Shown: positions 16,106 to 24,919, counted from the stretch's first letter. The stretch is DNA of 42,803 nt from an uncultured Erysipelotrichaceae bacterium (GCA_902797995.1 CADBUX010000007.1:1-42803); one strand, 5' to 3'. Numbers and translations are program-made. The notes: generated from the letters alone by a model not told the origin.

Positions 16106-16139
16106 CGTTCAATCCTCCTTTCCCGCTTTTCTACTGAGT

Positions 16140-16168
16140 ATTATAACAAATTTATATATAAATTTCAA
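16140..16168 (-). promoter_or_regulatory. Strong rpsU promoter
   Basis: TTGAAA (16163-16168), 17 bases, TATAAT (16140-16145); about 35 bases before the start codon. Confidence 0.88.
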
Positions 16169-16189
16169 CTTTTTTTGATAAATTGTTTT

Positions 16190-17767
16190 TTATTCGCTAT
16201 AAATGGTAGCAATTGATTCAAAAATCTTGATTCCATCCATAGCAGAAGTAGTTATTCCTCCAGCATATCCTGCACCTTCTCCGCAGGGGTAAATGCCTCT
16301 TATATTAGACATATAGTTATCATCTCTATAAAACTGAATTGGAGATGATGTTCTTGACTCAACTGCAAGAAGTGTTCCATCTTTAAAACCCGGAATTTTT
16401 TTATCAAAATAATTAATTCCTTCTTTTATTGATGAAGATATGTAGTTTGGAATCAAGTTATTTATATTACATGATATATATTTACCTTTAATAGCATTCT
16501 TAATAAAAGATAAATCTTTTGAGGTATCATTGTTTACAAAGTCCATGAACTTTTGACTAGGTATTAATCCCTTACCTATTTCATAGGCTTTTTTCTCTAG
16601 CCTTTCTTGAAACTTAACTCCATCAAACGTATCATAGCCATAGTCTTCCTGATTTACTGTTACTACAATAGCACTGTTGGAAAATTTGCTATCACGTTTA
16701 TAATTACTCATTCCGTTTATTACTAATCTTTCTTTTTTAGAAGATGAATTTACTACATATCCTCCCGGACACATACAAAACGAATATACTCCTCTTCCTT
16801 CTTTAGTTTTATATGTTAGTTTATAAGAAGCTGGCTCTAAAAATTTATAAAAATTTCCATACTGTTTTTTATTAATCAGTTCTTGATCATGAATTATTCT
16901 TAATCCTACTGCAAATGGTTTACTATGCATATCAAGACCTTTTTCATATAACATTTTAAATGTATCTCTTGCACTGTGTCCTATAGCTAAAACTAATGTT
17001 TCGCATGGAAGCAGTTCTTTACTGTTTAATACTATTTTTTCTATTTTGTTATCATTTATGATTATATCTGTAAGAGTGGTATTATATCTAAATTCTCCAC
17101 CCATTTCTATTATTTTATTTCTCATATTAATAACTACGTTTCTTAATATATCTGTTCCAATATGGGGATTATTTACATACATTATCTCTTCAGGGGCACC
17201 ACATTTTACAAATACTTCGAACACTTTTTTCATTCTACTTTCTTTATCTTTTACTAAAGTATTTAGTTTTCCATCAGAAAAAGTTCCTGCTCCTCCTTCT
17301 CCAAATTGAACATTCGAATTCTCTTTTAAGGTTCCATTTTCCCAAAACTCGTTTACAGTTTTAATTCTATCATCAATAGGTTCTCCTCGTTCGATAATTA
17401 TTGGTTTAAACCCTTGTTCTGCTAAAGTATAGGCACAAAAAAGTCCTGCTGGTCCACTTCCTATTATAATTGGTCTATACTTCATTTCTTTAGTACCTGT
17501 TTTTTTGAAATTATAAAATTTTTCTTCTACACATGATATATCATTTGATTTGTTTCTTTTTAATATTTGTTTTTCATTTTCTAATGTAATATAAAGTTCA
17601 TATACAAAGTGAACGTTATTTTTGTCTCTTGCATCAACAGACTTTTTATTTATTTTTATATTTTTAATACTATTTTCCTCGATTTTTAATTTTTTAGATA
17701 CTTTTTTTAAAACTAGTTCATAATTATCATTATCTACAGGAATTTTTATGTTTCTTACTCTAATCAT
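16190..17767 (-). CDS. FAD-dependent dehydrogenase, COG2509 type
   Basis: A flavoprotein of the uncharacterised COG2509 family. The start is placed at ATG 17767 (MIRVRNIKIPV) with an AAAGGA site, overlapping the stop of the preceding gene by eight bases. About 525 residues. An N-terminal accessory domain (1-95) precedes the dinucleotide-binding fold IIIGSGPAGLFCAYTLAEQG. Later motifs: GEGGAGTFSDGKLNTL, LAIGHSARDTF, CMCPGGYVVNSS, and the C-terminal FAD site YPCGEGAGYAGGITTSAMDG. All are typical. The physiological substrate is unknown; BaiN-like and COG2509 proteins are often neighbours. Expression is coupled to the upstream flavoprotein and sortase-like genes. Confidence 0.9.
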   Translation of the reverse strand: MIRVRNIKIPVDNDNYELVLKKVSKKLKIEENSIKNIKINKKSVDARDKNNVHFVYELYITLENEKQILKRNKSNDISCVEEKFYNFKKTGTKEMKYRPIIIGSGPAGLFCAYTLAEQGFKPIIIERGEPIDDRIKTVNEFWENGTLKENSNVQFGEGGAGTFSDGKLNTLVKDKESRMKKVFEVFVKCGAPEEIMYVNNPHIGTDILRNVVINMRNKIIEMGGEFRYNTTLTDIIINDNKIEKIVLNSKELLPCETLVLAIGHSARDTFKMLYEKGLDMHSKPFAVGLRIIHDQELINKKQYGNFYKFLEPASYKLTYKTKEGRGVYSFCMCPGGYVVNSSSKKERLVINGMSNYKRDSKFSNSAIVVTVNQEDYGYDTFDGVKFQERLEKKAYEIGKGLIPSQKFMDFVNNDTSKDLSFIKNAIKGKYISCNINNLIPNYISSSIKEGINYFDKKIPGFKDGTLLAVESRTSSPIQFYRDDNYMSNIRGIYPCGEGAGYAGGITTSAMDGIKIFESIATIYSE

Positions 17768-18980
17768 TTGCAATATCCTTTCCTGCAAGAATTGCGCTTA
17801 TCGCTGCAAAGGCTATGTTGTATCCACCACATTTACCATCCACATCTATAATTTCTCCAGTAAAATATAAATTTGGTACAATTAAAGACTCAAAAGTATT
17901 TGTATTAATCTCTGTAAGAGGAATTCCTCCTTTACATACTTGGGCATTGTCAAATGTGTTGGTATCAATAATACTTATATTAAAATGTATTAGTTTATCT
18001 AATATAAGTGTAATCTCATCCTTATCAAGTTCATTATAATGTTTATCTTTTTTGATATGCAATTTTTCTAATATAACATTTGTAATTTTATAATCAAGAA
18101 AGCTATCTAAAAGTTCCGCAATAGTCCTATTACTTGCTTTACTACTTAGTTCTTTTAATATTCGATATGCATTTGCTAAGTCATATACATCTAAATCACG
18201 TAAAAAATTAATCTTAATATTTACTTTTTTATTGTTATCAAGCATTGACCTAATAATACTACTTAAATTGAATATGCATATACCACTCACTCCATAATCT
18301 GTAAACTGTATTTGTCCGTATTCCTCTTCATCTGTATGCTCTATAGATACCAAGGCATTACATCTTACTCCGCTTAAATCTTTTATAAATTTATCGTTTG
18401 ATTTTAAGCTAACAAGAGATGGCATAACTTTATTTATAGTGTGTCCAAATTCTTTTGCCAAATTATAACCATTTCCATCAGAGCCAGTTTTTGGGTAAGC
18501 TTTTGAGCCTGTGCTAATTACTAATTTATCACAAATGTATTCTTCGTTATTAGTATATACATAGAATAAATCATTTGCTTTTTTAATCTCTTTTATATAA
18601 CAATTAGTTATTAATTTTATATTTTTAGTTTCTATTTCTTTTAATAAAGCATTTTTTACTGTAATAGCCTGATTAGAATAAGGATAATAATAGCCATCTT
18701 TTATTCTAGGAATTATTCCAATCGATTCAAAAAAATTAAGTGCAAGTAACTCATTAGTATCATTAATAATTAAAGGTAATAATTCTTGATTATTAGAATT
18801 ATAGAAACGTGTACTAAAAAACTCATTAAAATAATTACATTTTCCATTTCCCGTCATTAAAAGTTTTTTTAAGGGATTATTATTTCTTTCAAGAATTATT
18901 ACTTCATTATTATTATTTTTTGCATTAATGGCTGCAATAAAACCAGAGATTCCTCCTCCAACTACTATAACTTTTTTCAT
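17760..18980 (-). CDS. BaiN/YhiN (HI0933) family flavoprotein
   Basis: A 406-residue FAD/NAD(P)-binding protein of the HI0933/YhiN family, whose member BaiN has been linked to reduction steps in bile-acid 7-dehydroxylation; other members have no known substrate. Seen: VIVVGGGISGFIAAINA at the N-terminus; KLLMTGNGKCNYFN, the family signature; STGSKAYPKTGSDGNGYNLA; QFTDYGVSGICIFNLS; and the C-terminal KGGIPLTEIN and GEIIDVDGKCGGYNIAFA motifs. The GAGGACG ribosome site overlaps the end of the sortase-like gene, so the three genes form one operon. No bile-acid genes are nearby, so no such role is claimed. Confidence 0.92.
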   Translation of the reverse strand: MKKVIVVGGGISGFIAAINAKNNNNEVIILERNNNPLKKLLMTGNGKCNYFNEFFSTRFYNSNNQELLPLIINDTNELLALNFFESIGIIPRIKDGYYYPYSNQAITVKNALLKEIETKNIKLITNCYIKEIKKANDLFYVYTNNEEYICDKLVISTGSKAYPKTGSDGNGYNLAKEFGHTINKVMPSLVSLKSNDKFIKDLSGVRCNALVSIEHTDEEEYGQIQFTDYGVSGICIFNLSSIIRSMLDNNKKVNIKINFLRDLDVYDLANAYRILKELSSKASNRTIAELLDSFLDYKITNVILEKLHIKKDKHYNELDKDEITLILDKLIHFNISIIDTNTFDNAQVCKGGIPLTEINTNTFESLIVPNLYFTGEIIDVDGKCGGYNIAFAAISAILAGKDIAND

Positions 18981-18982
18981 AT

Positions 18983-19681
18983 CTATTCGTCCTCTACACC
19001 AATTACTAGTTGATAAGAAGGATTAGCATCGCAACCTTCTTCTAAAGTACAAGTCTCTATAATTATTATTTTAGAGGTTTCATCAACTATTGCATCCGAA
19101 TCATATAAAGATTTTTCCTTGAAATCAAGTAAGTGTTCATAATATCCCAAACCAGTATAACCGTTTAAATTAACGTAATCAAAATTCTCTTTTTCAATAT
19201 AACTTGAAAATATTTTATAGGTTCTTTTACCAGAATTAGTATAAACATTTATATATTGGTGATTTCTAAAAAAACTTTCATCTTTATAATCCAATAATTT
19301 TGATAAAGGTAAGGCTTTATCTAGTCTATTATTCCCATATACAATAATTTTTTTATCGTTCAATGATTTATTTCTATAATCTAAGAATGCTGTTCCACTT
19401 GAAGATTCTTTTTTTGAAATATCATGATTAAGATAAAAATCATTATTTTCAGTTTGAACAACAGGTACTGTTAAGGCATCTGGTATTTCAAGATACATAA
19501 CTATTTCGTTATTGTTATATTCTTCTTTAAGTTTATTAATTTTATCAGAGCTTTTTTCATCGTAATCAAATACAGGTTTGCTACTGTCTTCCATCACTTG
19601 ATACTCATAATGATTATATATTAGATATACGCAAACAAGCATACCAATAATACATAGACATAGTTTTAATACTTTTTTCAT
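18983..19681 (-). CDS. Sortase-B-like protein lacking the catalytic His and Arg
   Basis: A 232-residue protein with one N-terminal membrane anchor (about residues 5-21) and a class B sortase-type domain: VPVVQTENNDFYLNHD, SGTAFLDYRN, IIVYGNN, SFFRNHQYINVY, YKIFSSYIEKENFDY, and IIIIETCTLEEGC at the C-terminus. In active sortases the tract reads YGHN with the catalytic His; here it is YGNN (Asn117). The nucleophile-position Cys is present (Cys211), but no Arg occurs between it and the C-terminus, where SYQLVIG replaces the usual Arg-containing strand. Either this is a pseudoenzyme or its chemistry is altered. It heads an operon with two flavoproteins behind its own promoter. No LPXTG or NPQTN substrate is visible in the window. 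Confidence 0.85.
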   Translation of the reverse strand: MKKVLKLCLCIIGMLVCVYLIYNHYEYQVMEDSSKPVFDYDEKSSDKINKLKEEYNNNEIVMYLEIPDALTVPVVQTENNDFYLNHDISKKESSSGTAFLDYRNKSLNDKKIIVYGNNRLDKALPLSKLLDYKDESFFRNHQYINVYTNSGKRTYKIFSSYIEKENFDYVNLNGYTGLGYYEHLLDFKEKSLYDSDAIVDETSKIIIIETCTLEEGCDANPSYQLVIGVEDE

Positions 19682-19708
19682 ATTATCACTCCTACTTAAG
19701 TTGCCTTT

Positions 19709-19737
19709 ATTTTAACATATTATGATGCTTTTTTCAA
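19709..19737 (-). promoter_or_regulatory. Promoter of the sortase-like operon
   Basis: TTGAAA (19732-19737), 17 bases, TAAAAT (19709-19714). The -35 overlaps the ftsW stop codon. Confidence 0.75.
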
Positions 19738-20819
19738 TTATTTACTTTAGATTGATTTAAAATTATACCAATAGATATCATAGTAACAAGAAGAGAGCTT
19801 CCTCCGTAAGAGATAAATGGAAGTGTTACTCCAGTTACAGGAATTAAACCTATTACTACACTTAAATTAAGTATTGTTTGAAATATAATTTGAAAACCTA
19901 AACCAAAAATTACATACTTTTTAAATAAATCATTTTGTTCAAGAGCAAGTTTTATTATTAGATAGCAAAGAATAGAAAACAACGATACTACTATTAATGC
20001 TCCGAAGACACCAAACTCTTCGCAAATTATAGAAAAGATAAAGTCTGTTTGAGGTTCAGGTAAGTAAAAATGCTTTTGTCTTGAGTTTAAAAACCCAAAA
20101 CCAAGAAGGCCACCAGGTCCAATTGCATAAAGACTTTGTATTATTTGAAACCCTGTTCCTAATGGATCAGACCACGGATTTAAAAACGATGTAATTCTAT
20201 CTAATCTATATGGCGCAATTAGAATAAGAATAATGGCTCCTGCTAGTCCAAGCATACCAAACATATAAAAGTACTTCATATTAACACCAGATACAAATAA
20301 AACTGAAATAATAGACATAACAAGAATAACACCTGTACCAAAATCAGGTTGTAGCATTATTAAAAAGAAAGCAAGCCCCATAACAATAAGTGGAGGAATT
20401 ATTGTTTTAAATTTTTTATAGGCATTTTTATTATCATTTAAATATTTTGAAGCAAATATAATCATAGCAAGTTTCATTGCTTCACTAGGCTGAATTCCAA
20501 ATGGTCCAATACCAAACCAACTTCTAGATCCATTTCTAACAGAACCAATTCCAGGTATTAAAACAAGTATAAGTAGGATAAAAGAGGCAAAAAGAAAATA
20601 TTTGGAATTTTTATAAAAAAAGTCATTATCTAGTTTCATGATAAATCTTAGTACAATAAAACCTATTATCACAAATATTGCTTGTTGTTTAACATATTTA
20701 AGACTATCCCCAAATTTATAACCAGCCCAAATATAAGATGAAGAAAAAATCATAACAAGTCCAATGAAAATTAATAAACACATTGTAATAAATAATAATA
20801 ATCTCTTATTTTTAAGCAT
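19734..20819 (-). CDS. ftsW: FtsW/RodA/SpoVE (SEDS) peptidoglycan glycosyltransferase
   Basis: A 361-residue SEDS membrane protein with about ten helices that polymerises lipid II into glycan strands together with a class B PBP. Motifs: GLVMIFSSSY in helix 1; SRSWFGIGPFGIQPSEAMKL; MLQPDFGTGV; GGLLGFGFLNSRQKHFYLPE followed by PQTDFIFSIICEEFG, which includes the catalytic-site Asp; and TGVTLPFISYGGSSLL. These favour FtsW/SpoVE over RodA, but the division is not certain. The likely PBP partner is at 10917-13016. It has its own promoter and a GGTGAT ribosome site. Confidence 0.92.
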   Translation of the reverse strand: MLKNKRLLLFITMCLLIFIGLVMIFSSSYIWAGYKFGDSLKYVKQQAIFVIIGFIVLRFIMKLDNDFFYKNSKYFLFASFILLILVLIPGIGSVRNGSRSWFGIGPFGIQPSEAMKLAMIIFASKYLNDNKNAYKKFKTIIPPLIVMGLAFFLIMLQPDFGTGVILVMSIISVLFVSGVNMKYFYMFGMLGLAGAIILILIAPYRLDRITSFLNPWSDPLGTGFQIIQSLYAIGPGGLLGFGFLNSRQKHFYLPEPQTDFIFSIICEEFGVFGALIVVSLFSILCYLIIKLALEQNDLFKKYVIFGLGFQIIFQTILNLSVVIGLIPVTGVTLPFISYGGSSLLVTMISIGIILNQSKVNN

Positions 20820-20845
20820 AGTATCACCTTATTAATGATATGAAA

Positions 20846-20873
20846 ATAATATAAAAAATAGATACTGTTTCAA
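20846..20873 (-). promoter_or_regulatory. ftsW promoter
   Basis: TTGAAA (20868-20873), 16 bases, TATTAT (20846-20851), just past the rseP terminator. Confidence 0.7.
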
Positions 20874-20874
20874 G

Positions 20875-20895
20875 AAAAAAAAGCCTTTTGGCTTT
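20875..20895 (-). terminator. Intrinsic terminator after rseP
   Basis: AAAGCC, AAAA loop, GGCTTT, then a long T-run on the minus strand; the first arm overlaps the rseP stop codon. Confidence 0.9.
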
Positions 20896-21943
20896 AGAAT
20901 AATTTTAATATATCATTAAAGGTTACATATATCATTAGTAATATTAATAGAATAAACCCTATACTATGGATCGTATTTTCTATTTTTGCATCTACTGGTG
21001 ATCCTTTTATTTTTTCTATTATTAGAAATAATATTCTACCTCCATCAAATGCTGGGAATGGTAGTAAGTTAATTACTCCAACATTGATACTTAAAAGTGC
21101 TGTTAGACTTAAAAGTGCTGCTAAACCAACTTCTTTTGTTTGTCCTACTATGTTAAATATTCCTACTGGTCCACTTAACTGACTTACTTTTACACCACCG
21201 GTAAATAAACTACCAAGTACAACAAACATTTGCTTAAATATTGCTTTTTCTTCATTAAATGCATATTTTATTGATGATACAAATCCTTTGTTTATTTCTG
21301 GTTTTAATACTACTCCAATTGCATATTTTGTATTTCCTTCAGAATCTGTTTCTTTTTGAGGAGTTAAAGTATATTTTGCTTCTTGACCAGAAGATTTTTT
21401 TACTTCAAATGTTACTGGTTTAGATAAATTTTCTATAGTTAGATATAGACTAATGTCTTCTAAATATTTTACTTTGTGATTATTAATTTTCTTTACTATA
21501 TCTCCTTTTTCGATACCTACTTGCTGTGCAGGATAGCCCTCCGTTACATCGCTAATTATTGGTGTTGTTGATGGTGCACCATAAATAAGGCCTGCTAAAA
21601 GAAGAATTAAGAAAGCAAAGATAAAATTATTACCTACTCCCATGAACATTACTAGAAATCTTTGGAAGACTGATTTATCTTGCAAATTATGACCTTTTGT
21701 TTTCTTTCTTTCTTCTTCATCAATTTCTTCTCCTGCTAAAGAGACAAAACCTCCGATTGGAATAGCTCTTATAGAATATTGCGTTTTATCTTTAGCAATA
21801 TGTTTTAATAGTACTGGTCCCATTCCTATAGAAAACTCATATACATGTACTCCAGTAAGTTTTGCAAATAAAAAGTGTCCTCCTTCATGTACCAATACTA
21901 TTAGTCCCAGAATTATAATAAATAATATTAATGTTAAAATCAT
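20894..21943 (-). CDS. rseP: Site-2 intramembrane metalloprotease RseP/RasP
   Basis: A 349-residue zinc protease that cuts membrane-embedded anti-sigma factors and signal-peptide remnants. Seen: the zinc motif VHEGGHFLFAK in helix 1; a PDZ domain (about residues 115-195: SDVTEGYPAQQVGIEKGD); the third-ligand motif NLLPFPAFDGGRILF; and a last membrane helix. AAGGAGG precedes the ATG. It follows cdsA by nine bases, the usual cdsA-rseP pair of Bacillota. Confidence 0.95.
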   Translation of the reverse strand: MILTLILFIIILGLIVLVHEGGHFLFAKLTGVHVYEFSIGMGPVLLKHIAKDKTQYSIRAIPIGGFVSLAGEEIDEEERKKTKGHNLQDKSVFQRFLVMFMGVGNNFIFAFLILLLAGLIYGAPSTTPIISDVTEGYPAQQVGIEKGDIVKKINNHKVKYLEDISLYLTIENLSKPVTFEVKKSSGQEAKYTLTPQKETDSEGNTKYAIGVVLKPEINKGFVSSIKYAFNEEKAIFKQMFVVLGSLFTGGVKVSQLSGPVGIFNIVGQTKEVGLAALLSLTALLSINVGVINLLPFPAFDGGRILFLIIEKIKGSPVDAKIENTIHSIGFILLILLMIYVTFNDILKLF

Positions 21944-21952
21944 GTGTCCTCC

Positions 21953-22753
21953 TTATAAAATACTTATACACAAAATAAATGCAAGCGCTACAAATATAAT
22001 GCTATCAAGCCTATCTAAAATCCCTCCATGTCCAGGAATTAAGTTTGAAAAATCTTTTATTTTATAGTGTCTTTTGATGCTTGAGAAAAATAAATCTCCA
22101 ATTTGACCAATTATTGATAAAAGAAGTGTTATTCCTAATAATAAATATATGTTAATATTTGGATTTATCATATATAAATAAAAGAATGATGGCACTATTG
22201 TACCGATAAGAGAACCTCCAACTGCACCTTCCCAAGTCTTTTTTGGTGATATTTTTTCACACATTTTATGTTTTCCTATAAAATAACCTGTAAAATAGGC
22301 AAACGTATCTGTAGTTATAGTAATTAATAATAAATATAATAAATAATTAATTGAATTATTACTAATAATGATAAATGAATTATATGCTGCTCCAATAAAT
22401 AAAGTGCATCCTAAAACATATAATGCATCAGTTATACTATATTTTTCTGTGTCATTAATAAATACTACTGGTGTAAAGTATAATAAAAATATTCCTATCA
22501 TTATTTTATATATAATTTCATAGTTAGCACTATAAACACTTGTGCCTAGATATACAAATAAAGATACTAATATATAAGATAAAATTCTAATTAGTAATGG
22601 GACTTTACTTTTTGTACTTCTTGCTTTTAAAATTTCATACATTGATGCAATAGATAAAACTATTACCATTATTTTAAATGGTAATCCTCCAATAAATAGA
22701 ATTGGAACTGCTATTAAACACATTACTATAGCGCTTATTATTCTTGTTTTCAT
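21953..22753 (-). CDS. cdsA: Phosphatidate cytidylyltransferase
   Basis: A 266-residue polytopic enzyme that makes CDP-diacylglycerol from phosphatidate and CTP, the branch point of phospholipid synthesis. About eight membrane segments; signature SPKKTWEGAVGGSLIGT, then the C-terminal family motif GDLFFSSIKRHYKIKDF and LIPGHGGILDRLDS. The ATG at 22753 follows GTGGTGAT; the promoter is strong. Co-transcribed with rseP. Confidence 0.95.
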   Translation of the reverse strand: MKTRIISAIVMCLIAVPILFIGGLPFKIMVIVLSIASMYEILKARSTKSKVPLLIRILSYILVSLFVYLGTSVYSANYEIIYKIMIGIFLLYFTPVVFINDTEKYSITDALYVLGCTLFIGAAYNSFIIISNNSINYLLYLLLITITTDTFAYFTGYFIGKHKMCEKISPKKTWEGAVGGSLIGTIVPSFFYLYMINPNINIYLLLGITLLLSIIGQIGDLFFSSIKRHYKIKDFSNLIPGHGGILDRLDSIIFVALAFILCISIL

Positions 22754-22775
22754 TTATATTATCACCACAGTAATA

Positions 22776-22804
22776 ATTATAACCTATATTATATATTTTT
22801 GCAA
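22776..22804 (-). promoter_or_regulatory. cdsA-rseP promoter
   Basis: TTGCAA (22799-22804), 17 bases, TATAAT (22776-22781). Confidence 0.78.
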
Positions 22805-22806
22805 AA

Positions 22807-22831
22807 TAAAAACGTGATTATTTACCACGTC
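22807..22831 (-). terminator. Terminator of the 317-residue unknown gene
   Basis: ACGTG and CACGT arms (22826-22830 and 22812-22816) flank a 9-base loop containing the stop codon region; a T-rich tract follows. Confidence 0.65.
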
Positions 22832-23771
22832 TTATTTTTTTTATTATTTTTTCGCTTTCTTCATCGATTAGTTCATCTAGTATCATTTGAGGACTGTCTA
22901 CTAATTGTTGATATTTTTTATCAAAAGGCTCTTCAATAAGTGAATCTTTTGGAAGCTTTCCATACTGATTTTTAAATTCTTTGGCTACAGTTTTACCTAT
23001 AAAATTTACTTTTTTTAGAAGTTTGTAATAAGCATTTTTATTATAATGCCCTTCGCTATATTTAGGTTTTATTATTTCTTCATTTTTTCTACATTCATTT
23101 ATGACAAGAGTAAGTGCTATTAATCTATACTTTAATAAATCATCATTCATTCTATTTATAAATCTACCACTTTTACTTGTTTTTATTCCTAAATCATTAA
23201 GTTCTTCAATTAATTGTTTTTTGTTTTTGCCATACATACCTGAATTTAATCTACTTATAACCTCAATATTAGCATTTCCAAATGGAATTTTAAACTTACT
23301 TGTACTTTCCATTATTCTTTTATTAGCATCAGACTCTAAATTTACTAGCATTTCTCTATCTGCTATATCATATCTATTTTTATAAAAAATAATTTGTTTA
23401 ACAAGTATGTCTTCATCTTCTTTGGTAAAATCTTCTTTTTTTTCTGTTTCATTTTTATTATCTTTGATATTAGTAATATTTTTTACTTTTTTCTTGTCTA
23501 CTTTTTTTGCAAGATCACAACTAATGCCATCTAATGAATGAAATACTGTTTTTGTTCCTACACCTTCGATTATTCTATCGTTTGTTAAAGTTATTATGTC
23601 TTCTAAAATATGAATTCTTCTTTCTTCGTTACATTTAGATATATTTTTTTTAATTCTAGATATTATATAGTTTGCAGACACACCAACAGGATCAAAACTT
23701 GCTCTTTGACCAGCATAATAATCTAATATTTCAAACAACATTTCATATAGTCTTTGCTCTTCTTTATTCAT
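22818..23771 (-). CDS. Hypothetical protein, 317 residues
   Basis: I do not recognise this family. The start is set at ATG 23771 (MNKEEQRLYEMLFEIL), which has a perfect AAAGGAGG site and a good promoter. Soluble, very Lys/Glu-rich. An N-terminal helical part (1-80, LDYYAGQRASFDPVGVSAN) is followed by a low-complexity charged linker (about 95-125) and a second helical domain (KKQLIEELNDLGIKTSKSGR; LALTLVINEC-like core). No catalytic motif, signal or membrane segment is seen. It is transcribed alone. A scaffold or nucleic-acid-associated role is possible but not shown. Confidence 0.75.
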   Translation of the reverse strand: MNKEEQRLYEMLFEILDYYAGQRASFDPVGVSANYIISRIKKNISKCNEERRIHILEDIITLTNDRIIEGVGTKTVFHSLDGISCDLAKKVDKKKVKNITNIKDNKNETEKKEDFTKEDEDILVKQIIFYKNRYDIADREMLVNLESDANKRIMESTSKFKIPFGNANIEVISRLNSGMYGKNKKQLIEELNDLGIKTSKSGRFINRMNDDLLKYRLIALTLVINECRKNEEIIKPKYSEGHYNKNAYYKLLKKVNFIGKTVAKEFKNQYGKLPKDSLIEEPFDKKYQQLVDSPQMILDELIDEESEKIIKKIRRGK

Positions 23772-23795
23772 TTGCCTGCCTCCTTTATGGCGCAT

Positions 23796-23824
23796 ATTAT
23801 ACCATATTTGATGTTTATTGTAAA
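23796..23824 (-). promoter_or_regulatory. Promoter of the 317-residue unknown gene
   Basis: TTTACA (23819-23824), 17 bases, TATAAT (23796-23801). Confidence 0.8.
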
Positions 23825-23833
23825 GTTTTCATA

Positions 23834-24385
23834 TTATATCAAGGCATATATGAGATCTGATAATTTTTTATTTTTGGCTTTATTAATTATGTATAGATAC
23901 AGTATTTCACTATCGCTTGTTTTAATTTCTTTCTTTTTAAAACTTGTTTTTTTATTATTTAGATAGTTATCTATTTCTTTTATTCTGTTTATGGCTTCTT
24001 TATATTCTTCGTTTGCATATATAATACTTGTATTATTTATTAATAATAGTCCTATATCATAATTATTGTCTATAAATATTAACTTATCAATCAACTTTTG
24101 ATATTTACTAATATTATTTTTTATTTTAAAACCATTTTTAGTAGTGGATAAAGAAACTAAATTATTACTTAAAATACTGTGTTTTTCTCTTAGTTTCTTT
24201 GGCACTAAAACTCTGCCAAAATAATCTATAGTAGTTATTTGTTCTATTTTTTCGAAAAATATATATTGATCTTCTTCTTTAATATAAAACTTCGTTCCTT
24301 CTTTTATATTTAGCTTGTTTCGCACTTCTTTAGGTACTACTAATCTACCTACTGTATCAATTTTTATTGGAAAATTCTCTATCAT
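23834..24385 (-). CDS. AbrB/SpoVT-like transcriptional regulator with two AbrB motifs
   Basis: A 183-residue protein. Residues 7-47 are a SpoVT-AbrB swapped-hairpin DNA-binding unit (IDTVGRLVVPKEVRNKLNIK). Residues 52-85 look like a second, divergent copy (TTIDYFGRVLVPKKLREKHS). AbrB-type proteins normally carry one unit and dimerise; two in tandem could mimic a dimer, as in MraZ. The C-terminal 95 residues are charged and helical and may sense a signal, as the C-terminal domain of SpoVT does; no motif is visible. It is divergent from a double-HTH gene across a 28-bp palindrome that overlaps its -10 element, suggesting shared or auto-regulation. Confidence 0.82.
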   Translation of the reverse strand: MIENFPIKIDTVGRLVVPKEVRNKLNIKEGTKFYIKEEDQYIFFEKIEQITTIDYFGRVLVPKKLREKHSILSNNLVSLSTTKNGFKIKNNISKYQKLIDKLIFIDNNYDIGLLLINNTSIIYANEEYKEAINRIKEIDNYLNNKKTSFKKKEIKTSDSEILYLYIINKAKNKKLSDLIYALI

Positions 24386-24401
24386 AATAATACTCCTTTT
24401 G

Positions 24402-24429
24402 TTAATTATAACATATATGTCGCAATTAA
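24402..24429. promoter_or_regulatory. 28-bp palindrome between divergent regulators
   Basis: TTAATT, three bases, ACATATATGT, three bases, AATTAA: both arms and the 10-bp core are perfectly symmetric. It contains TATAAT on the minus strand (24405-24410), the apparent -10 of the AbrB-like gene, so a bound dimer would block that promoter. A likely operator for one or both neighbouring regulators. Confidence 0.7.
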
Positions 24430-24484
24430 GGGGTAAAAATTATGTTTTATATATTTAATGAGAAAATTGTTATAGGTGATATTT

Positions 24485-24919
24485 ATGGTTCTTACTAGAA
24501 TTAGAGATTTAAGAGATGAACACGACTTAAATCAGGTAAAAACTGCTAAACTTATGGGAGTATCTAAATCTACATATGCAAGATGGGAAACTGATGAAGC
24601 TATTATTCCACTTATACATTTAAATGATTTATGCAACTATTTTAATGTTTCTATGGACTATATAACTGGTTTTTCTAATAAGAAAAATTATGATATTGTT
24701 AATAAAAAGCTCAATAAGGCTTTAATTGGTAAAAGACTAAAGGAATTTAGACAAAGTCATAATTTAACTCAAGAAAAACTTGCTAAAGAAATAAATACTT
24801 CACATTCTACTATAAGTGGTTATGAACATGGTAAAAATATGATACTTACTGCATTTGCTTATAATATTGCTAAAAGGTATAAAGTATCACTTGATTGGTT
24901 ATGTGGCAGAATAGATTAA
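24485..24919 (+). CDS. Transcriptional regulator with two XRE-type HTH domains
   Basis: The start is ATG 24485 (MVLTRIRDLRDEHDLNQ) with AGGTGAT four bases upstream. 144 residues hold two lambda-repressor-like helix-turn-helix domains: residues 3-58 (TAKLMGVSKSTYARWETDE; YFNVSMDYITG) and residues 83-142 (IGKRLKEFRQSHNLTQEKLA; INTSHSTISGYEHGK; YKVSLDWLCGRID). A fused pair would read two adjacent half-sites. No ligand domain is present. It is one of few plus-strand genes here and has its own terminator. Confidence 0.93.
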   Translation: MVLTRIRDLRDEHDLNQVKTAKLMGVSKSTYARWETDEAIIPLIHLNDLCNYFNVSMDYITGFSNKKNYDIVNKKLNKALIGKRLKEFRQSHNLTQEKLAKEINTSHSTISGYEHGKNMILTAFAYNIAKRYKVSLDWLCGRID

